The notes under the pieces are model-generated. The model was not told the origin of the DNA, searched no databases, and saw only the letters and a list, made by a program, of their open reading frames with translations. From Bettongia penicillata ogilbyi (lineage: Eukaryota > Chordata > Mammalia > Diprotodontia > Potoroidae), in assembly GCA_023548195.1 (NCBI GenBank), contig JAJHZJ010000532.1:496001-560000 (forward strand): DNA of 64,000 nucleotides. Reading direction: 5' to 3'. The stretch's first letter is position 1. Each line of letters begins with the position of its first letter. Of this stretch, positions 11,800-23,529 are shown piece after piece. Both the position numbers and the translations under genes were made by a program.

Positions 11800-13930
11800 A
11801 ATAAAATTCTAAAAATGCACCAAAAAGAACTAAGATAAAGAAAACTGAAGAGAAACAACTACATACTCTTCTACCTTAACCAAAAAGACTGAGAATTCTG
11901 TAGAATTGCTGAGAAAAAGTAAACCAGGATGGTTGGAAGGCAAAGTACACATGCAACCGGGTCCCACAGACTAATGCCTAAGAGCCAGTCACCAGGAGAG
12001 ACAGGGCCAGAACACTACATTGCACCCAGCAAATCCTTAACTCTATAGGAGGCAGAGTCACACCGGCCTCCAGTGTGAGACCTATGCCAGCACCCACAGC
12101 AGGGACAGACCAGAGCCCAGCAGAAGGACTGCCCCTGAGCCTCCTCAGGAGACAGAAGTAGTCTAGAACCCAGATCAGGGCTTACCTCCCAAAGCTCCAC
12201 AAGGAACAGAGAGAGCAGTACCTGGATAGCCTGTACCCAACAAGAGTCCAGGCGCCCTCTTCGGAACTATAATGGGAGAAAAACCTAGACTAGTGCCTGG
12301 GCCATCCTGTGCTCAGATAGCCCAAACCCAAGTCACAGAGGAGCCACAGTAGAAGAAAAGGTCAGGAGAGTAGAAGGTCGGCTACTGGCATAAGTATCAA
12401 TATTTGGTTGGGGACTGTTGGGATTACAGGGAGATAGAGTCAACTTTAGGTTCGGGGCTTTGTAAGGAGAAGGATACAGTATAGGAGGCAAAATGAAAAC
12501 CTAACAGGAAGCAAACAGAAGACTGAGCCAAAATCTTCAAAAGGCAGGTTTATTCTTAACCACCACTTCCAGGATCAAGCAAGGTCCACTCAAACCATCC
12601 AAGAGTATATCTGAAATCTCATCTAAACACACAGAGCCCCAATCCAGAAACTGAGCTTATAGATGATGATGTCACCAGTATAATAATTAATAGTAATAAA
12701 TAATAATATAGCTAACATATGGTGCTTTGAAGTTTGCAAAATGCTTTATAGATATAATCTCATTTTATCCTCATAACTCTGTGAGGTAGATATTATTATT
12801 CCCCAATTTACAGATGAGGAAATTGAGGTACACAGAGGTTAGGTTCCTCGACCAGTTAACACAGCCAGTAAATGTCTAGTCTGGAATTGGAAAGCAGGTC
12901 TTCTTGACTCCATCCCCCTGTACCAACAACCTGCCTGACTACAGATATGAGAAAGTGGCAGATGCCAAAGATAATGAAGAAATATCTTGGGCTGAGAGAG
13001 GCCCAAGAGGTAAACCTGGAGGAGAGTTCCAGTAGATCCACAGAGAAAAGAAAATTCTGATCACAAAGGCGTTAAGAGCACCTGGAAAAAATTAAATAAT
13101 AGATACAAAATATGAAGGAAATAACAGCTAGTGAGGAATGGATGACTAGAAGAATTAATAACTGATTAGAACAGAGGGTGTCAAACCTTACATAAGAATT
13201 TAACTCTCTGAAAATTAGAATTGGTCAAATGAAAGTGGTAACTCGATGAGACAATAAGAAATACTAAAATAAAATTAAAGCCTTAGGGGGAAAACAGAAG
13301 AAAATATAAGGTATCCACTGTAAAAAATAACTGGTTCATAAAACTGGTCAAGGAGAGACAATATAAAAATTATTAGCCTACCTGAAAATCATGACTTCCC
13401 CCCCCCCCAAATAAGTCTGGAAACAATATTTTATGAAATCATAAGTGGAGATGGCTCAGTTTTATTAGAACTAAAAGGTAAAGTGAAAAAAAATTTAAAT
13501 CTACCAGTGACCTCTTGAAATGTCAAAATGAAAAGCACTAGCACTGCCGTAAACAAAATCCAGACTTTCCAAATCAAGGAAAAAACACTGTAAGCAGCTA
13601 AAAGAAAGTGTTCAAGTAGTAAAGAGCCACAGACTAGATCAGACAAGCCTTAGCAGCTGCCATCTTAAAGTAGAAGAAAGCTTGGAATACATTATTCCAA
13701 AAGGCAAAATATAAAGGCTTAAAGAAAGAAAACATCTGACAAACTTGAATATATTCCTAAAGCAGGAAAAAATGAGCTTCTAGTGAAACAGAGGTTTCTG
13801 TTAAAAAAGCAAGAATTGAGTAGAAACTTTGAAATGCAAACATCGGAGTCAAGAGAAACATTGGTCAGCTGGAAAGGACTATACAAAGATGAATTGTTTA
13901 GATCCTAATAAGAGCAAAAGTGTCCTTTGA
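11800..13930 (+). mobile_element. Decayed L1/HAL1-type element (5' UTR-like plus ORF1 remnant)
   Basis: A GC-richer stretch at 11950-12400 resembles the 5' UTR of marsupial L1 elements. A broken L1 ORF1 follows at about 13200-13860: 'GAAAATTAGAATTGGTCAAA' corresponds to the coiled-coil end, and 'TTTCCAAATCAAGGAAAA', 'TTAGCAGCTGCCATCTTAAA' and 'GAATACATTATTCCAAAAGG' correspond to the C-terminal nucleic-acid-binding domain region. Many stops and frameshifts are present. No ORF2 sequence follows. Boundaries are approximate and a MIR copy is nested at 12680-12925. Confidence 0.55.
12680..12925 (-). repeat. MIR-type CORE-SINE nested in L1/HAL1 remnant
   Basis: Antisense MIR blocks are visible in order: 'TATAATCTCATTTTATCCTC', 'ACTCTGTGAGGTAGATATTA', 'CCCAATTTACAGATGAGGAA', 'ATTGAGGTACACAGAGGTTA' and 'CTGGAATTGGAAAGCAGGTC'. 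It is nearly full length and interrupts the surrounding ORF1-type remnant. Confidence 0.75.
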
Positions 13931-13944
13931 GAACAAGGTTCTCA

Positions 13945-14110
13945 GAACACATCTCATATGATCTACTCATTTTATAGATGAGGAAATTGCATCACCTTTC
14001 TAGGTTAAGTGACTTGCCTCAACTACCAATGTAATAAGCGTCAGACGTGGAATCTGATCCAGGCTCTCTGCCTTCAGAGTTGCTGTTCTCTCTATTATAA
14101 CCAGTGCCCC
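13945..14110 (-). repeat. MIR-type SINE fragment
   Basis: 'CTCATTTTATAGATGAGGAA', 'GGTTAAGTGACTTGCCTCAA' and 'GATCCAGGCTCTCTGCCTTC' read as a MIR-type SINE in antisense orientation. It directly precedes the next, better-preserved SINE. Confidence 0.6.
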
Positions 14111-14189
14111 CATTTGATGGATGAATTCACTAAGACTCACAGAGGTTGAATAACTTGTGCCAAGATGCTAAAAGTGGGGGAATGGAGAG

Positions 14190-14475
14190 GGGAAAGAGAA
14201 TAAACATTTATATAGGGCTACCATGTTCCAGGAACTGTGTGTGCTAAGCACTTAACAAATATGATCTCATTTTGTCCTCAAGATAACCTGTGAGGTGGGT
14301 GTTATTATTATCCCCACTTTACAGTTGAGGAAACTGAGGCAAATAGAGGATAAATGACTTGCCCAGGATCGCAGCCAATAAATATATGTGGGCTGGATTG
14401 GAATTCAGGTCTTTCTGATTCCAGTCCTGGCGCTGTAGTCACTGTGCCACCTAGTTGGCTCTTTTTTAGGCACCT
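14190..14475 (-). repeat. CORE-SINE (marsupial MAR1/MIR-like), near full length
   Basis: The antisense order is 'AATAAACATTTATATAGGGC', 'GCTAAGCACTTAACAAATAT', 'CCCCACTTTACAGTTGAGGA', 'AACTGAGGCAAATAGAGGAT' and 'TGACTTGCCCAGGATCGCAG'. It ends in 'TGTGCCACCTAGTTGGCT', the reverse complement of the tRNA-like SINE head ('agccaactaggtggcaca'). It looks nearly complete. Confidence 0.8.
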
Positions 14476-14479
14476 TTCC

Positions 14480-15750
14480 ACAGATAGGGACAACTCCGTT
14501 CATCCCTGAATTACATGCATTACACCAGGAAATCTGTTTATTTTGCTGTTAACAAATTGTTAGAGCACTCTTTCTGAATTTTTCAGCTGAGACCAGTATT
14601 TCTAGCCATGCCCCTGATTCCTTGGACAATATTTTCTCCCAAGTTCAAAACTGCATCTTTGTAGTGATGTCAAGAATCAAGAGTAAAAAGGGACTGAGCG
14701 GAGAAACCTTAACTAGCTTGGACACTGATGAGAATCTGGGGAATGAGGTACTAAACACTTCACTCCTCCTTCCTAATACTACCGCCACACTTACCTCTTG
14801 GGAGGGAGTGGCCTCTGATAAACCTGTGGGCAGACATCACTGCTTCTGTTGATGGAGCTGCTTCTTGTGACTAGGCTTCTGTGATTCAGTGAGAGAGAAT
14901 GATGCAGTCTCATTATTGCTCTAGATGTGTGTGTGTGGGGGGGGCAATTGGATGAAAGGAAGATGATTCACCACAAACATTTTTTCAAATCAAATTCCTG
15001 CATGGAAAATACCAGTAGTTAGCAAGCTGGCCTCCTACCCACACCCACCCCCCCAGGATAGAGTGGGGAGCCAAAAAGCCCAGCTGAAAGAAGGAGGAAT
15101 TTGGAGATGTGTATGTACTTATCATGTGGGTGATACAAAACAGGCATAAAAATGTGTGACTTATAATGTACATTTTTTTATTTGACTTTAAGACATTGTT
15201 ACTCCATGTTATTCTCAAACCAAAGAAACTAAGGCGAATGCTTTGACTTGATTTTAAAGACATTGAATTTTTTCTGCTGGCATAAATAGTATGGACACAG
15301 TAAAAGTACTTGAGAGAGCCTAATGAACCATTTCTTACACCCCATTACCTTTAGTCTGATATGACTGAGAGTACAGACACTAATTATCCTCTCTCCCTCA
15401 GACACTGACATAGATCTACAGTAGGTTTTAAAACACAATATTCCATACAACTCAACATTTTCCTGCATAATGCATTTCTGTATTTTCCTCCTTCTTGTAA
15501 TTTAAAACAGACTTGCTAGAGTCTCCTCTTCTAGCAACTTTTGTTTCTAATTGCACAGAGACCAGTTATATAGTGATTGTTTTCCATTTAAATTTCATAG
15601 TTTCACTATATGGAGGCAAAAAATATGTCTGTGTGTATAAATCATATATGTATATGCATATGTGTAATGGAAACCAAAAATGAACCACTTGAAAACCTTG
15701 GTGAATTTTTTTTGTATTCTTTTCATTCATTTTTAACATCCTTTTCTTTT
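14480..15750. other. Intergenic, no recognised feature
   Basis: No repeat family or coding motif is recognised. A short (TG)n/(G)n tract occurs near 14925-14942 and an antisense run of C at 15040-15055. Open frames on both strands carry no domain signature. Confidence 0.45.
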
Positions 15751-15754
15751 TAAA

Positions 15755-16170
15755 TTTTAAGTTCCAGAAACTATATGAATGAAAATATTTATAGCAACTC
15801 TTTTTATGGTGGCAAAGAATTGGAAATTGAGAGGATGACCATCAGTTGGGGAATGGCTAAACAGGTTGTGGCACATGGTTGTGGTGTAGTACCATTGTAC
15901 TATAAGGAATGACAAGGCAGACAGTTTCAGAAAACCGTTGCAAGACCTATATGAACTGATACAAAGTGAAAAGAGAAGAACCAGATCATAGCATACAGTA
16001 ACAGCAATGTTGTGATGATGTTTAACTGCAAAAGATTTGACTGTTCTAATCAATGCAGTGATCCAAGAGAATTCCAAAGGGTTTATAATGAAAAGATGCT
16101 ATCCATCTCCAGGGAGAGAAGTGATGAACTCTGAGTATAAATGAAGGTAAAATTTTCATTCTTTTTTTGT
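15755..16170 (+). mobile_element. L1 LINE, end of ORF2 and 3' UTR (5'-truncated)
   Basis: The order 'TGGTGGCAAAGAATTGGAAA', 'TCAGTTGGGGAATGGCTAAA', 'CATTGTACTATAAGGAATGA', 'GACCTATATGAACTGATACA', 'AGAGAAGAACCAGATCATAG' and 'CAATGCAGTGATCCAAGAGA' is that of the terminal ORF2 and early 3' UTR of marsupial L1 elements. 5' truncation is typical of L1 insertions by target-primed reverse transcription. No reading frame remains open. Confidence 0.65.
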
Positions 16171-16204
16171 TTGTTTTTGTTTTTGCAAAGCTAGAGTTTT
16201 TTTT

Positions 16205-16420
16205 CTGTTCACCAGAGGTGCCAATCATAGTTTGCAGAGGCATTACCTGTGGAGTGCACACAACCAGATTAAAATGTAATTGTGAAGTATTTAACAAAAT
16301 GGATAAAAATATAATTGAACATGAATAATATTAATATGTTGTTTTCTAACTCAATGTGTGGCTGACAGGAATCCTTATCAATGGTTTTGTTTCTACTTGA
16401 GTTTGACACCACTGCACTAT
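16205..16420 (-). mobile_element. hAT-like non-autonomous DNA transposon copy
   Basis: Same family as 32608-32827, in reverse orientation. The right end reads 'TTGAGTTTGACACCACTG', the inverse of 'GGGTGTCAAACTCAA' at the left end of the other copy, and the internal 'AACCAGATTAAAATGTAATT' is the reverse complement of 'AATTACATTTTAATCTGGTT' there. The left terminus 'AGAGGTGCCAATCATAG' is degenerate. Confidence 0.5.
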
Positions 16421-16489
16421 CTACACTACACTTCCCTTTATATGCCATGGAATTTATAGAAACCAATGTATTGTCCTGCATATCAAACA

Positions 16490-17500
16490 ATTAATCAACA
16501 TTTACAAAGTTTCCACTAGGTCCCAGGAACTATATTGGACACAGCTGAGAGAAACAGTAGTCATATAGTCCCTGCTCTCAAGGAACTTATATTTTGTCAT
16601 GGAAAACAATATGAATACAGTTAAACATGAGATACTTATAAAATAAATATAAAATATTTTTATGAAGGATTGGAGAGTACTAGCAACTAAGGGAACTGGG
16701 AAAATGCCATGTTGGGGGTAGCATTTAAACTGAGCTTGGAAGGAAACTATAGACTCTAGAGATAAAGATGAAGAAGGAGAATGCTGCAGACATAGGGGAC
16801 AACCTGTGGGTGCTGATGGGAGATGGAATATTACGCTTGGGGAATAGCAGGTGGGTCATTTTGGCTGCAACTTGGAATTGTGAAGGAGAGCAATGTGTGA
16901 TAAACCAGGAAAACCAGGCTGAAAACATACTGTAGAGGGCTTCAGATGCGAAAGAAAGGAATTTTATTTTGTCCTAGAGGTAATAGGGAACCACTGGAAC
17001 TTTTGATCTGGGAGTGACAAAGTCTGAACTATGATTCAAGAATATGCCTTTGAACAGCAATATTGTAAGATAATCAACTGAAAGTGAGGTAGCTATTCCC
17101 AGGTATACAAAGATCCAAGACAATTCTGAGGGATTTATGATGACAAATACTATCCACCTCCAGAGAAAGAACTTGTTCTTTTTTCCCTTTGGTCTGTGCT
17201 TTCTTTCACAACATGACTAATATGGAAATATGTTTTGCATGACTGCACATGTATAACCTATATTAAATTGCTTGTCTTCTCATTGAGGGGGGAGGGAAGG
17301 AAAAGAGAGAATTTGAAATTCAAAATTTTAAAAAACATATATTAGAAGATACTTTTACATGTAATCAGAAAAAAATTTGAAAATAGGAATATAACTTTGG
17401 CAAGTTTGTGTAGGATGAATTGGAGAGAGAGAACAGTACAGAAGCCAGGAAACCTAAGAAGACATTATTGTGCTATTTCAGATGATCACTACCTCTAGCC
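16490..17500 (-). repeat. L2 LINE 3' portion, antisense, interrupted by L1
   Basis: Antisense L2 blocks are in order: 'TCAACATTTACAAAGTTTCC', 'AGTCCCTGCTCTCAAGGAAC', 'AGTAATAGGGAACCACTGGA'-type near 16978, and 'GGGAGTGACAAAGTCTGAAC'. After an inserted L1 tail (17041-17390), L2 resumes with 'AACTTTGGCAAGTTTGTGTA' and 'GGATGAATTGGAGAGAGAG'. No coding capacity remains. Confidence 0.7.
17041..17390 (+). mobile_element. L1 LINE 3' end inserted into L2
   Basis: A severely 5'-truncated L1 copy covers only the 3' UTR. The blocks are 'CAGCAATATTGTAAGATAAT', 'CAAGACAATTCTGAGGGATT', 'ACTATCCACCTCCAGAGAAA', 'TTTCACAACATGACTAATAT' and 'GAAATATGTTTTGCATGACT', then the tail 'GAATTTGAAATTCAAAATTT' with an A-rich end. 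Antisense L2 sequence resumes on both sides. An imperfect short duplication (AAGAATAT/AGGAATAT) may mark the target site. Confidence 0.7.
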
Positions 17501-17537
17501 CATGGTATTATTATTGATTAAATCATGTTGTGACAGA

Positions 17538-17550
17538 AAGATAGATAGAG

Positions 17551-17597
<47 letters not shown>
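17538..17597. repeat. (ATAG)n tetranucleotide microsatellite
   Basis: Fifteen or so near-perfect ATAG/GATA units cover about 60 bp. The tract abuts an antisense L2 fragment on its right. Confidence 0.95.
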
Positions 17598-17710
17598 ACT
17601 TTTATTATATGCCAGACACTGTGCAAACCATAAATGCAAGCAAGTCAATCCTGACCTCCAGGACCTTACAATCTAAGGACGGGGAGCTAGACATAGGAGA
17701 GGGCATCTAT
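17598..17710 (-). repeat. L2 LINE 3'-end fragment, antisense
   Basis: 'TTATTATATGCCAGACACTG', 'TGACCTCCAGGACCTTACAA' and 'TCTAAGGACGGGGAGCTAGA' match the antisense L2 tail ('tactatgtgccaggcactg ... aaggagcttacaatctaa'). Confidence 0.55.
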
Positions 17711-18239
17711 GGCAATATGATTGACAGATTCATGGAAATTGACATGGAAGTCTTACTTAAGGCAAGATAAGACAAAATGTCGCCCACCACAGCCCAAAGT
17801 ACCAGGGGCAGAGTCTAAGGTTCTAGTGGAGATGAGGATAATGGCTAGCAGGCAAATAGAATGGTATGGAGATGGCTTGGAAATAGCATGGAGGCCAGAT
17901 TATAGGCCAGATAGCTGAAAGCGTACCTATCTGAGCACAGCATCCCAAGCCCCCCCCCCCAAAGTAGCCTGGCTCTGTGATTTCTTCATCAACTATAACT
18001 TTTCCTCTTGGAAATAACCCAAGTTATAAAATGATTTATTTCCCAGGAGAACCCGAGTCTCCCCACCAAAACAAAACAAAACAGGATTACAAATGAGAAA
18101 ATATCAAACAACCAATTTTTTGTATTGAGAAACAGAGGGATGTAAAGAGGAAACCCTTCAAAATACATTCTCTGCATTTGAGGATGCAGATGGTCCTTAC
18201 ACACAGTAGAATACACTGCCTCCCCATCAGGGTTCCCCA

Positions 18240-18450
18240 GGTACCACCTTGTATGTGAAGCCTTTTCTCATGTCCATAGCTATTACTGCCTTCTTCCCAG
18301 AATTATCTCATATCTCTTTTATGTATGCCAACATAAGTTCTTGTCAGCTTCCCTCCCTTGATTGTAAGATCCTTGAAGACAGGAAGTCTGTCATTTTTGT
18401 CTTTGCAAAGTGACTGATACACAGTAGGTAATAAATAAAATATAACAGCA
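18240..18450 (+). repeat. L2 LINE 3' end
   Basis: 'GTGAAGCCTTTTCTCATGTC', 'GATTGTAAGATCCTTGAAGA', 'CAGGAAGTCTGTCATTTTTG' and 'TGATACACAGTAGGTAATAA' are the classic L2 terminal blocks in plus orientation. Confidence 0.6.
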
Positions 18451-19099
18451 ATAAATACAACTGCTGGATCTAGGAAGGCTGGGACCCAGAGGGCAGAATC
18501 CAGGAGGCCTGGGGAGAATCACTTAAAACTCAGACTTGGCTTATGAATTGAGCCTTCCCCACCTTTCCCACCCCTAAAGAAATAAAAAGGTACACTGATT
18601 CAGTACAGGAGTTATTTATTTTTCCCTATACAAAGAAGGTGCTAAAAACACAAAAGATACACAAAAAAATTAAACATAAAGCAGTGACTACTAATTACTA
18701 CAAAACTAACTCTTCTGGGAGAGTGAATCTTAAAACATCAGACTTATGTCTTAAAGGGCTTAAAGTAGCTTAAAAGACTGCTGTATCAGTCTTTCACCTT
18801 TCACCTTTGACTGTGATCTGCACTGTCTCTCTGTCTCCTTAGTCTGCTCAGTCTGGTTCTTTCTCCAAGATGTGGTCATCTCTTCCTCTTAGAAAGAGGG
18901 TAAGAGAGTATAGTGCAGCTGTTACATAAAGAAATCAGGAGCCCCAGACCTCTTAAAGTCACAAGAGTTGCCTTGAAGGCTGGAAACATCCATCTTCAGG
19001 GACACTGTTTAGTCACCAAATCTTAGGGACAGAAATATAAAGCAGAAGAGATAGCCAAAGGCACAGGCTCAAGTTCACAGCTGAGGCTTTGGTTTAGCT
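18451..19099. other. Intergenic, no recognised feature
   Basis: I could not assign this stretch to a repeat family or gene. It contains an imperfect 'TTTCACCTTTCACCTTTGAC' doublet near 18793 and no other notable structure. Confidence 0.45.
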
Positions 19100-19215
19100 G
19101 CCACTTAGGAGCAATGCCCAATCCTGATGTTGTACTAAGATATTGAGGAATGGGAAGAAAGGTAAAAAAAACATTCCTTGCTCTCAAGGAGCTTATGGTC
19201 TAATTGGGGAGGATC
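19100..19215 (-). repeat. L2 LINE 3'-end fragment, antisense
   Basis: 'TTGTACTAAGATATTGAGGA', 'TTGCTCTCAAGGAGCTTATG' and 'GTCTAATTGGGGAGGATC' correspond to the antisense end of L2. Confidence 0.5.
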
Positions 19216-19689
19216 CCATAGATCAAATGGAGTTCACTTTTTGCCCCCATTACAAATAATTATTGATTGATTGGAAACCATGTTTTTGATTTACATAATT
19301 TGATTACACAGATTACATTGAACAGTTTTCCTGAGATTTTAATCTTATGAGAAGATCATTTTTTCATAACAGAGTAAAAGGTGATAAAAAATGAAAATAA
19401 AACACCAAGAAAGGTAGCCAGTTTACGCAGAATCTAAGCATCATATTGTAGATAATGAGACAATAGATAGAGGACTAAACTAGTTAATGAGCTGCAATTT
19501 AAAATGTCTAGGAATAGATCACCTGTTTTTGTATGAGGTCCACAAAGCAGTATCAGGGATGATTATGAAAAGAAGATCTGGAGTATTAAATAAGAGAACT
19601 CCATGTAAGGAAAGACTCATGAATTTCGTGTAGTGGAGTCATCAAGAGCCAAGTGGAATGGGCCTAAGTGAATGAGAACCAGTATTTTT

Positions 19690-19910
19690 ATAACCTTCTA
19701 AGAATTACAATGTACATGATTTCATTATAACCCTGACAGGTAGGTCCTACAGATACTATCATCATTCCATTTTACAAATGAGTATACTATAATTCATCAA
19801 AGTTGTGACTTGTTTGCAATGACACAACCAGCAAATATCACAGAAATTTAGGCTACCTGACTTCAAGACAAGTGATCCAATCACTAGTGAGGCTATCCTG
19901 GATTCTTGAA
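19690..19910 (-). repeat. MIR-type CORE-SINE
   Basis: The antisense MIR order is 'ATGATTTCATTATAACCCTG', 'CATTCCATTTTACAAATGAG', 'GTGACTTGTTTGCAATGACA', 'CAACCAGCAAATATCACAGA' and 'GGCTACCTGACTTCAAGACA'. It is diverged but nearly full length. Confidence 0.6.
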
Positions 19911-20499
19911 GGTCTCTAGAACAAGAGATGTACTGTCCATAAGAGGACCCACCTTCACCTGAAGGAAGCAACAACTTCAATCACAACCAGTGAAAATGCT
20001 AGGCTACTGGCATGAGCAAAGAGCTTGGTCAGGGGAAATAGAGAGAAGTGAGCTTGTGATTAGATGGGAGTTAACAGAGAAAAATATCTCTTCTATCATT
20101 AAGTCAACAAATCTATGTTTTTGTGATTTATTTTGATTTGTTTTTCTTTTCCCTTTAATTCCCAAGGAAGCTCTTTTTAAAGGACCCACTGTGTCCTGGT
20201 TAAATTAAAAGAAGAAAGGTTTGCTCACATCTTGTCATGGGAATGGGGAAAGGGAGCTCAAGTTTCCTCGGAGGCCAGATGAGAATTGGTAAGAGAAAGA
20301 GGAGGGAAAAAATACTTTGGGCAGTGGTTTGAGAGTTCACAGGCACCAGCTGTTCTCTGATTCCCAGGGGGCATTTCATCATAGCCTAGAGTGATACTGG
20401 AACACTGTACTGCCCTACAAAACCTACATTCTGAGAGGAGTTAAGAAGGAGAAAAAGAAAACGTAGGTGGACAATTCATTTAAAACAAATTGCTTGAAG

Positions 20500-22575
20500 A
20501 TGTTTGTCTAAACAGAGGCATACCTACTCCACTGAAAAAAAAATCCTTAAAAATTGTACCAGGTCAAATAATAATCCAGAAATCCAAATGACTCCACCCC
20601 AGAACTACACTAAAAGCTGGTCAGAAGCCCACAGGCAATGCAGGGGAGGGGGACAGAGGAAAAGTGTGATAGCAAAGCCAGACACAGGGTAGGCAAAAAA
20701 AGAAAAAAGAAAGAAAATAAAAAAAGGAAGCCCCCTGGCTAAAGCAGAAAAACCAATTGACTGCAACGTTCGGTATCCAGGGGTAGCAAGAGCCGAAACC
20801 CATACTATGGACTTTAGAAGCAAGCATTTGTGGACAAAGTAGGGATGCCCTCCCCACCCAAAAGTGCATGGTATGGAATCATAACCCAAAGCCCCAGTTC
20901 AAGAGGTGAAAGTGAAAGTCAGCAAAGGAATCCAATTGATCAAGGTGGAGATGAAAAAAGGACAGCCACCCCACCCAAAAGTATAGCAGGGGTAAAGCTT
21001 AGCCCTAGAATTCCTCCAATTCAGGAATTAAAGCTGCAAATATGAGCACATAAAAGAAGACACTAATCACCATAAAGAAGTATTATAGATCCAGAGACAC
21101 TCCAAAATCCAACCTAGAAAGAAAGAGGAACTCCATAATAACTGCAAGCAAGCACAGACTCAATGGGAAAAAAATGGATTCTCCATAAAAAAACTGCATG
21201 AATACCTAGAAGAAATGAATCAGAGGAAGAAAGGAGGGAGAAAGGAAAGAAGGAGGAAAAAGAGAAAAACTCTAGAGGTAGAACAAGGAGCTTTAGAAGA
21301 AAAAGTAGCAAACTTTATCCAAATAATGGACTCCCTAAAAATTAGACTGGACCAAACTGAAAGCAATGACTTTACGAGAGAATAAAAAATATTAGGATGA
21401 AATCAAAAGATAGATAAAAAATAGAATAAAGTACTATGACCTAGAAGATACATCAAGGATAGAATTATCAAGCTCCATGAAAACCATGATTTTAAAAGCT
21501 TGGACACAATATTTTTTTAAAATAATAATAAATAAAAACTGAGCATAAAGTAAAGAGATAGAATCTACTAACTGCCTTTTGAAAAAAACTCTGAATCAAA
21601 AACACCCAGAGTATCATAGTCAAAATCCAAAACTTCTACATCAAAGGTAAAATAATATAAGCATCCAGAAAGAGATTGGTGGAGTCCTAAGCACCTATAG
21701 TAAAAATCACAGAAGACTTTATAGCATCTACAATAAAGAAAAGGAGATTTTAAAATACAATATTCTAGAAGGCTTTCAATTGAGAATAACTTACTCCGCA
21801 AAACTGAAGGGGTCAGGAGAGGGGAGGAGGACTTTTAAAGGAATAGAGGATTGGGAAGAAGATAATTATAAGAATAACAGTTTCCTAACCCTGAAGTGAG
21901 AACTGAAATTGGAGGAAAAGAAAAGAACTGGAAAGTAAAGCAGGTTCCCAGTGAGAAATGAGGGGAAAAAATAAGAATGTAATGGATTCTCATTTCTCAT
22001 TTGTAAGAAATTAGAAAAGAAACGATTTCAGAGAATCTTGGAAAGTATTAAAATGATGGAGAATGAAAAAAAAAACACCTGCAGGAGAACATTGTATATG
22101 ATGACAACCACATTGTTTAAAAAAAAAACTTGAAAAGGCTTAAAAACTCTGATCAAAACAGTGGTCAATATCTCCAGAGGACCCATCCTGACAAAGAGAT
22201 GACAGGCTCAAGGTATAGAGACATACGTTTTTGGACATGGCCACTAGGTGCATTCGTTTTTAATTGACTATTTGTTAAAAGGATTTTTTTCTTCTGTTTT
22301 TAGTTATGAATAGGGTTGAAGAAGGAGAAAGACTAGCAATAGTAATACAAAGAAGAGAAGTCCATTGAAGCATTTTTTTAATGTGCAAAAGGAAATGAAA
22401 AGAAGTTCAGAAAGAAGCAGAGATGAGGAAGACTTTTCAAAAACTTAAAAAAAACTCAAAGCATGGAATGGAAATTCATTGTTTCATGTACAACCTTTGT
22501 TTTGTGTTCTATGTATATGGAAATGCTATTTTATGTGTGTTTTTAAAGTTCAAAATAAAAAAAATTTAAAAATCA
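20500..22575 (+). mobile_element. Old HAL1-type element: ORF1 remnant then 3' UTR and poly(A)
   Basis: A decayed L1 ORF1 is visible: 'AAAATTAGACTGGACCAAAC' and 'TGAAAGCAATGACTTTACGA' are coiled-coil end equivalents, and 'AGAATAACTTACTCCGCAAA' near 21783 is the C-terminal domain stretch. About 0.75 kb of A/G-rich 3' UTR-like sequence follows, ending in an A-rich tail near 22548-22571. No reverse-transcriptase ORF2 lies between ORF1 and the tail, so the copy has half-L1 layout. Boundaries are approximate, and heavy mutation leaves only short open frames. Confidence 0.5.
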
Positions 22576-22844
22576 TTTACTCAATGTTGAAAACACTGTC
22601 AGTGACTACTCTGTGTTGGCTGTATTTGCTTAACTGCTTTTCTTCATTACAAGGGAGAGCTCAGTTCCACAGGAGCGTACCCAGAAAGAGTGGGATGTAA
22701 ACATGAAAGGCATCAATAAAGTTTGTTTTAGAAATAAATACTATGGCTTGAGTTTTAACTTTTGTAACTTAGGTTCTATTAGAAAAATGCTACTATTGCA
22801 TATTGGGCACTTGTTCTGCTAAAATACAAACAATAGTTGTGACA

Positions 22845-23015
22845 TAATGAGAAGAATACAGGATTTAGAGTCAAAGACCTGAGTCCTTGCTACTTTCTAC
22901 TAGTATGATCTTAGGTGATTTTATCCTGAGTCTCACTTTACCCATGTGAAAAATAATAGAGTTGGATTCTGTGGCCTCCAAGGTCCCTTTCCCCTCTAAA
23001 TCTGTAAAGTGAAGT
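22845..23015 (+). repeat. MIR3/THER1-like SINE (CORE plus L3-type tail)
   Basis: A CORE-type part ('GAGTCAAAGACCTGAGTCCT', 'TCTCACTTTACCCATGTGAA') is followed by an L3-derived tail ('GGCCTCCAAGGTCCCTTTCC', 'CCTCTAAATCTGTAAA'). That chimera is the signature of MIR3/THER-type SINEs. Confidence 0.55.
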
Positions 23016-23239
23016 AGACTAAGAAGATCCCTAGAAATTCACAGTCTTGGATCTCGCATCACTTGACCTCTCTTTGGGAGAGTGCTCAGCAAAGAGCCAT
23101 GATGGTAGGTCAAGCCTCAAAGGCTACTTGGTAGGAAATGATTTCCCAAGAGTGCTCTTCCTTTTAGTCCCCTATGGGGAGCCTAGAATTTAAAGCCCAT
23201 TGGAGGCACTTTTCTAATAGATGGGAAAAGTCCAATAAA

Positions 23240-23370
23240 TCAATGAACCAACCAGCATGTTAATACCTAACTACGATATGCCAGACACTGCACCGATGAT
23301 ACAAATACGAAATGAGACAGTCCCTGACCACAGGGAGCTTTATATTCTGGCACTTCAGCCCAATACAAGT
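23240..23370 (-). repeat. L2 LINE 3'-end fragment, antisense
   Basis: 'CTACGATATGCCAGACACTG', 'CCGATGATACAAATACGAAA' and 'AGTCCCTGACCACAGGGAGC' match the antisense L2 tail. Confidence 0.55.
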
Positions 23371-23529
23371 ATCTTTTGACTCCCTTGAACAAATAAGTAC
23401 AGAAATAAGAATCCTCTTGTTGAACAGGGCAAGAGTATCTCCTACGGCCATTGTAATGCCCTGCAGAGGACATAGTAACACTGGACTTAGACCAAGGGAC
23501 TGAGGATTTATGCCCTTGATCCAGCTAAC

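Noticed and set aside
20605..20889. 94-codon minus-strand frame rich in F/L/S
   Set aside because: Antisense of an A/G-rich L1/HAL1-like stretch; the apparent hydrophobic protein is a translation of polypyrimidine.
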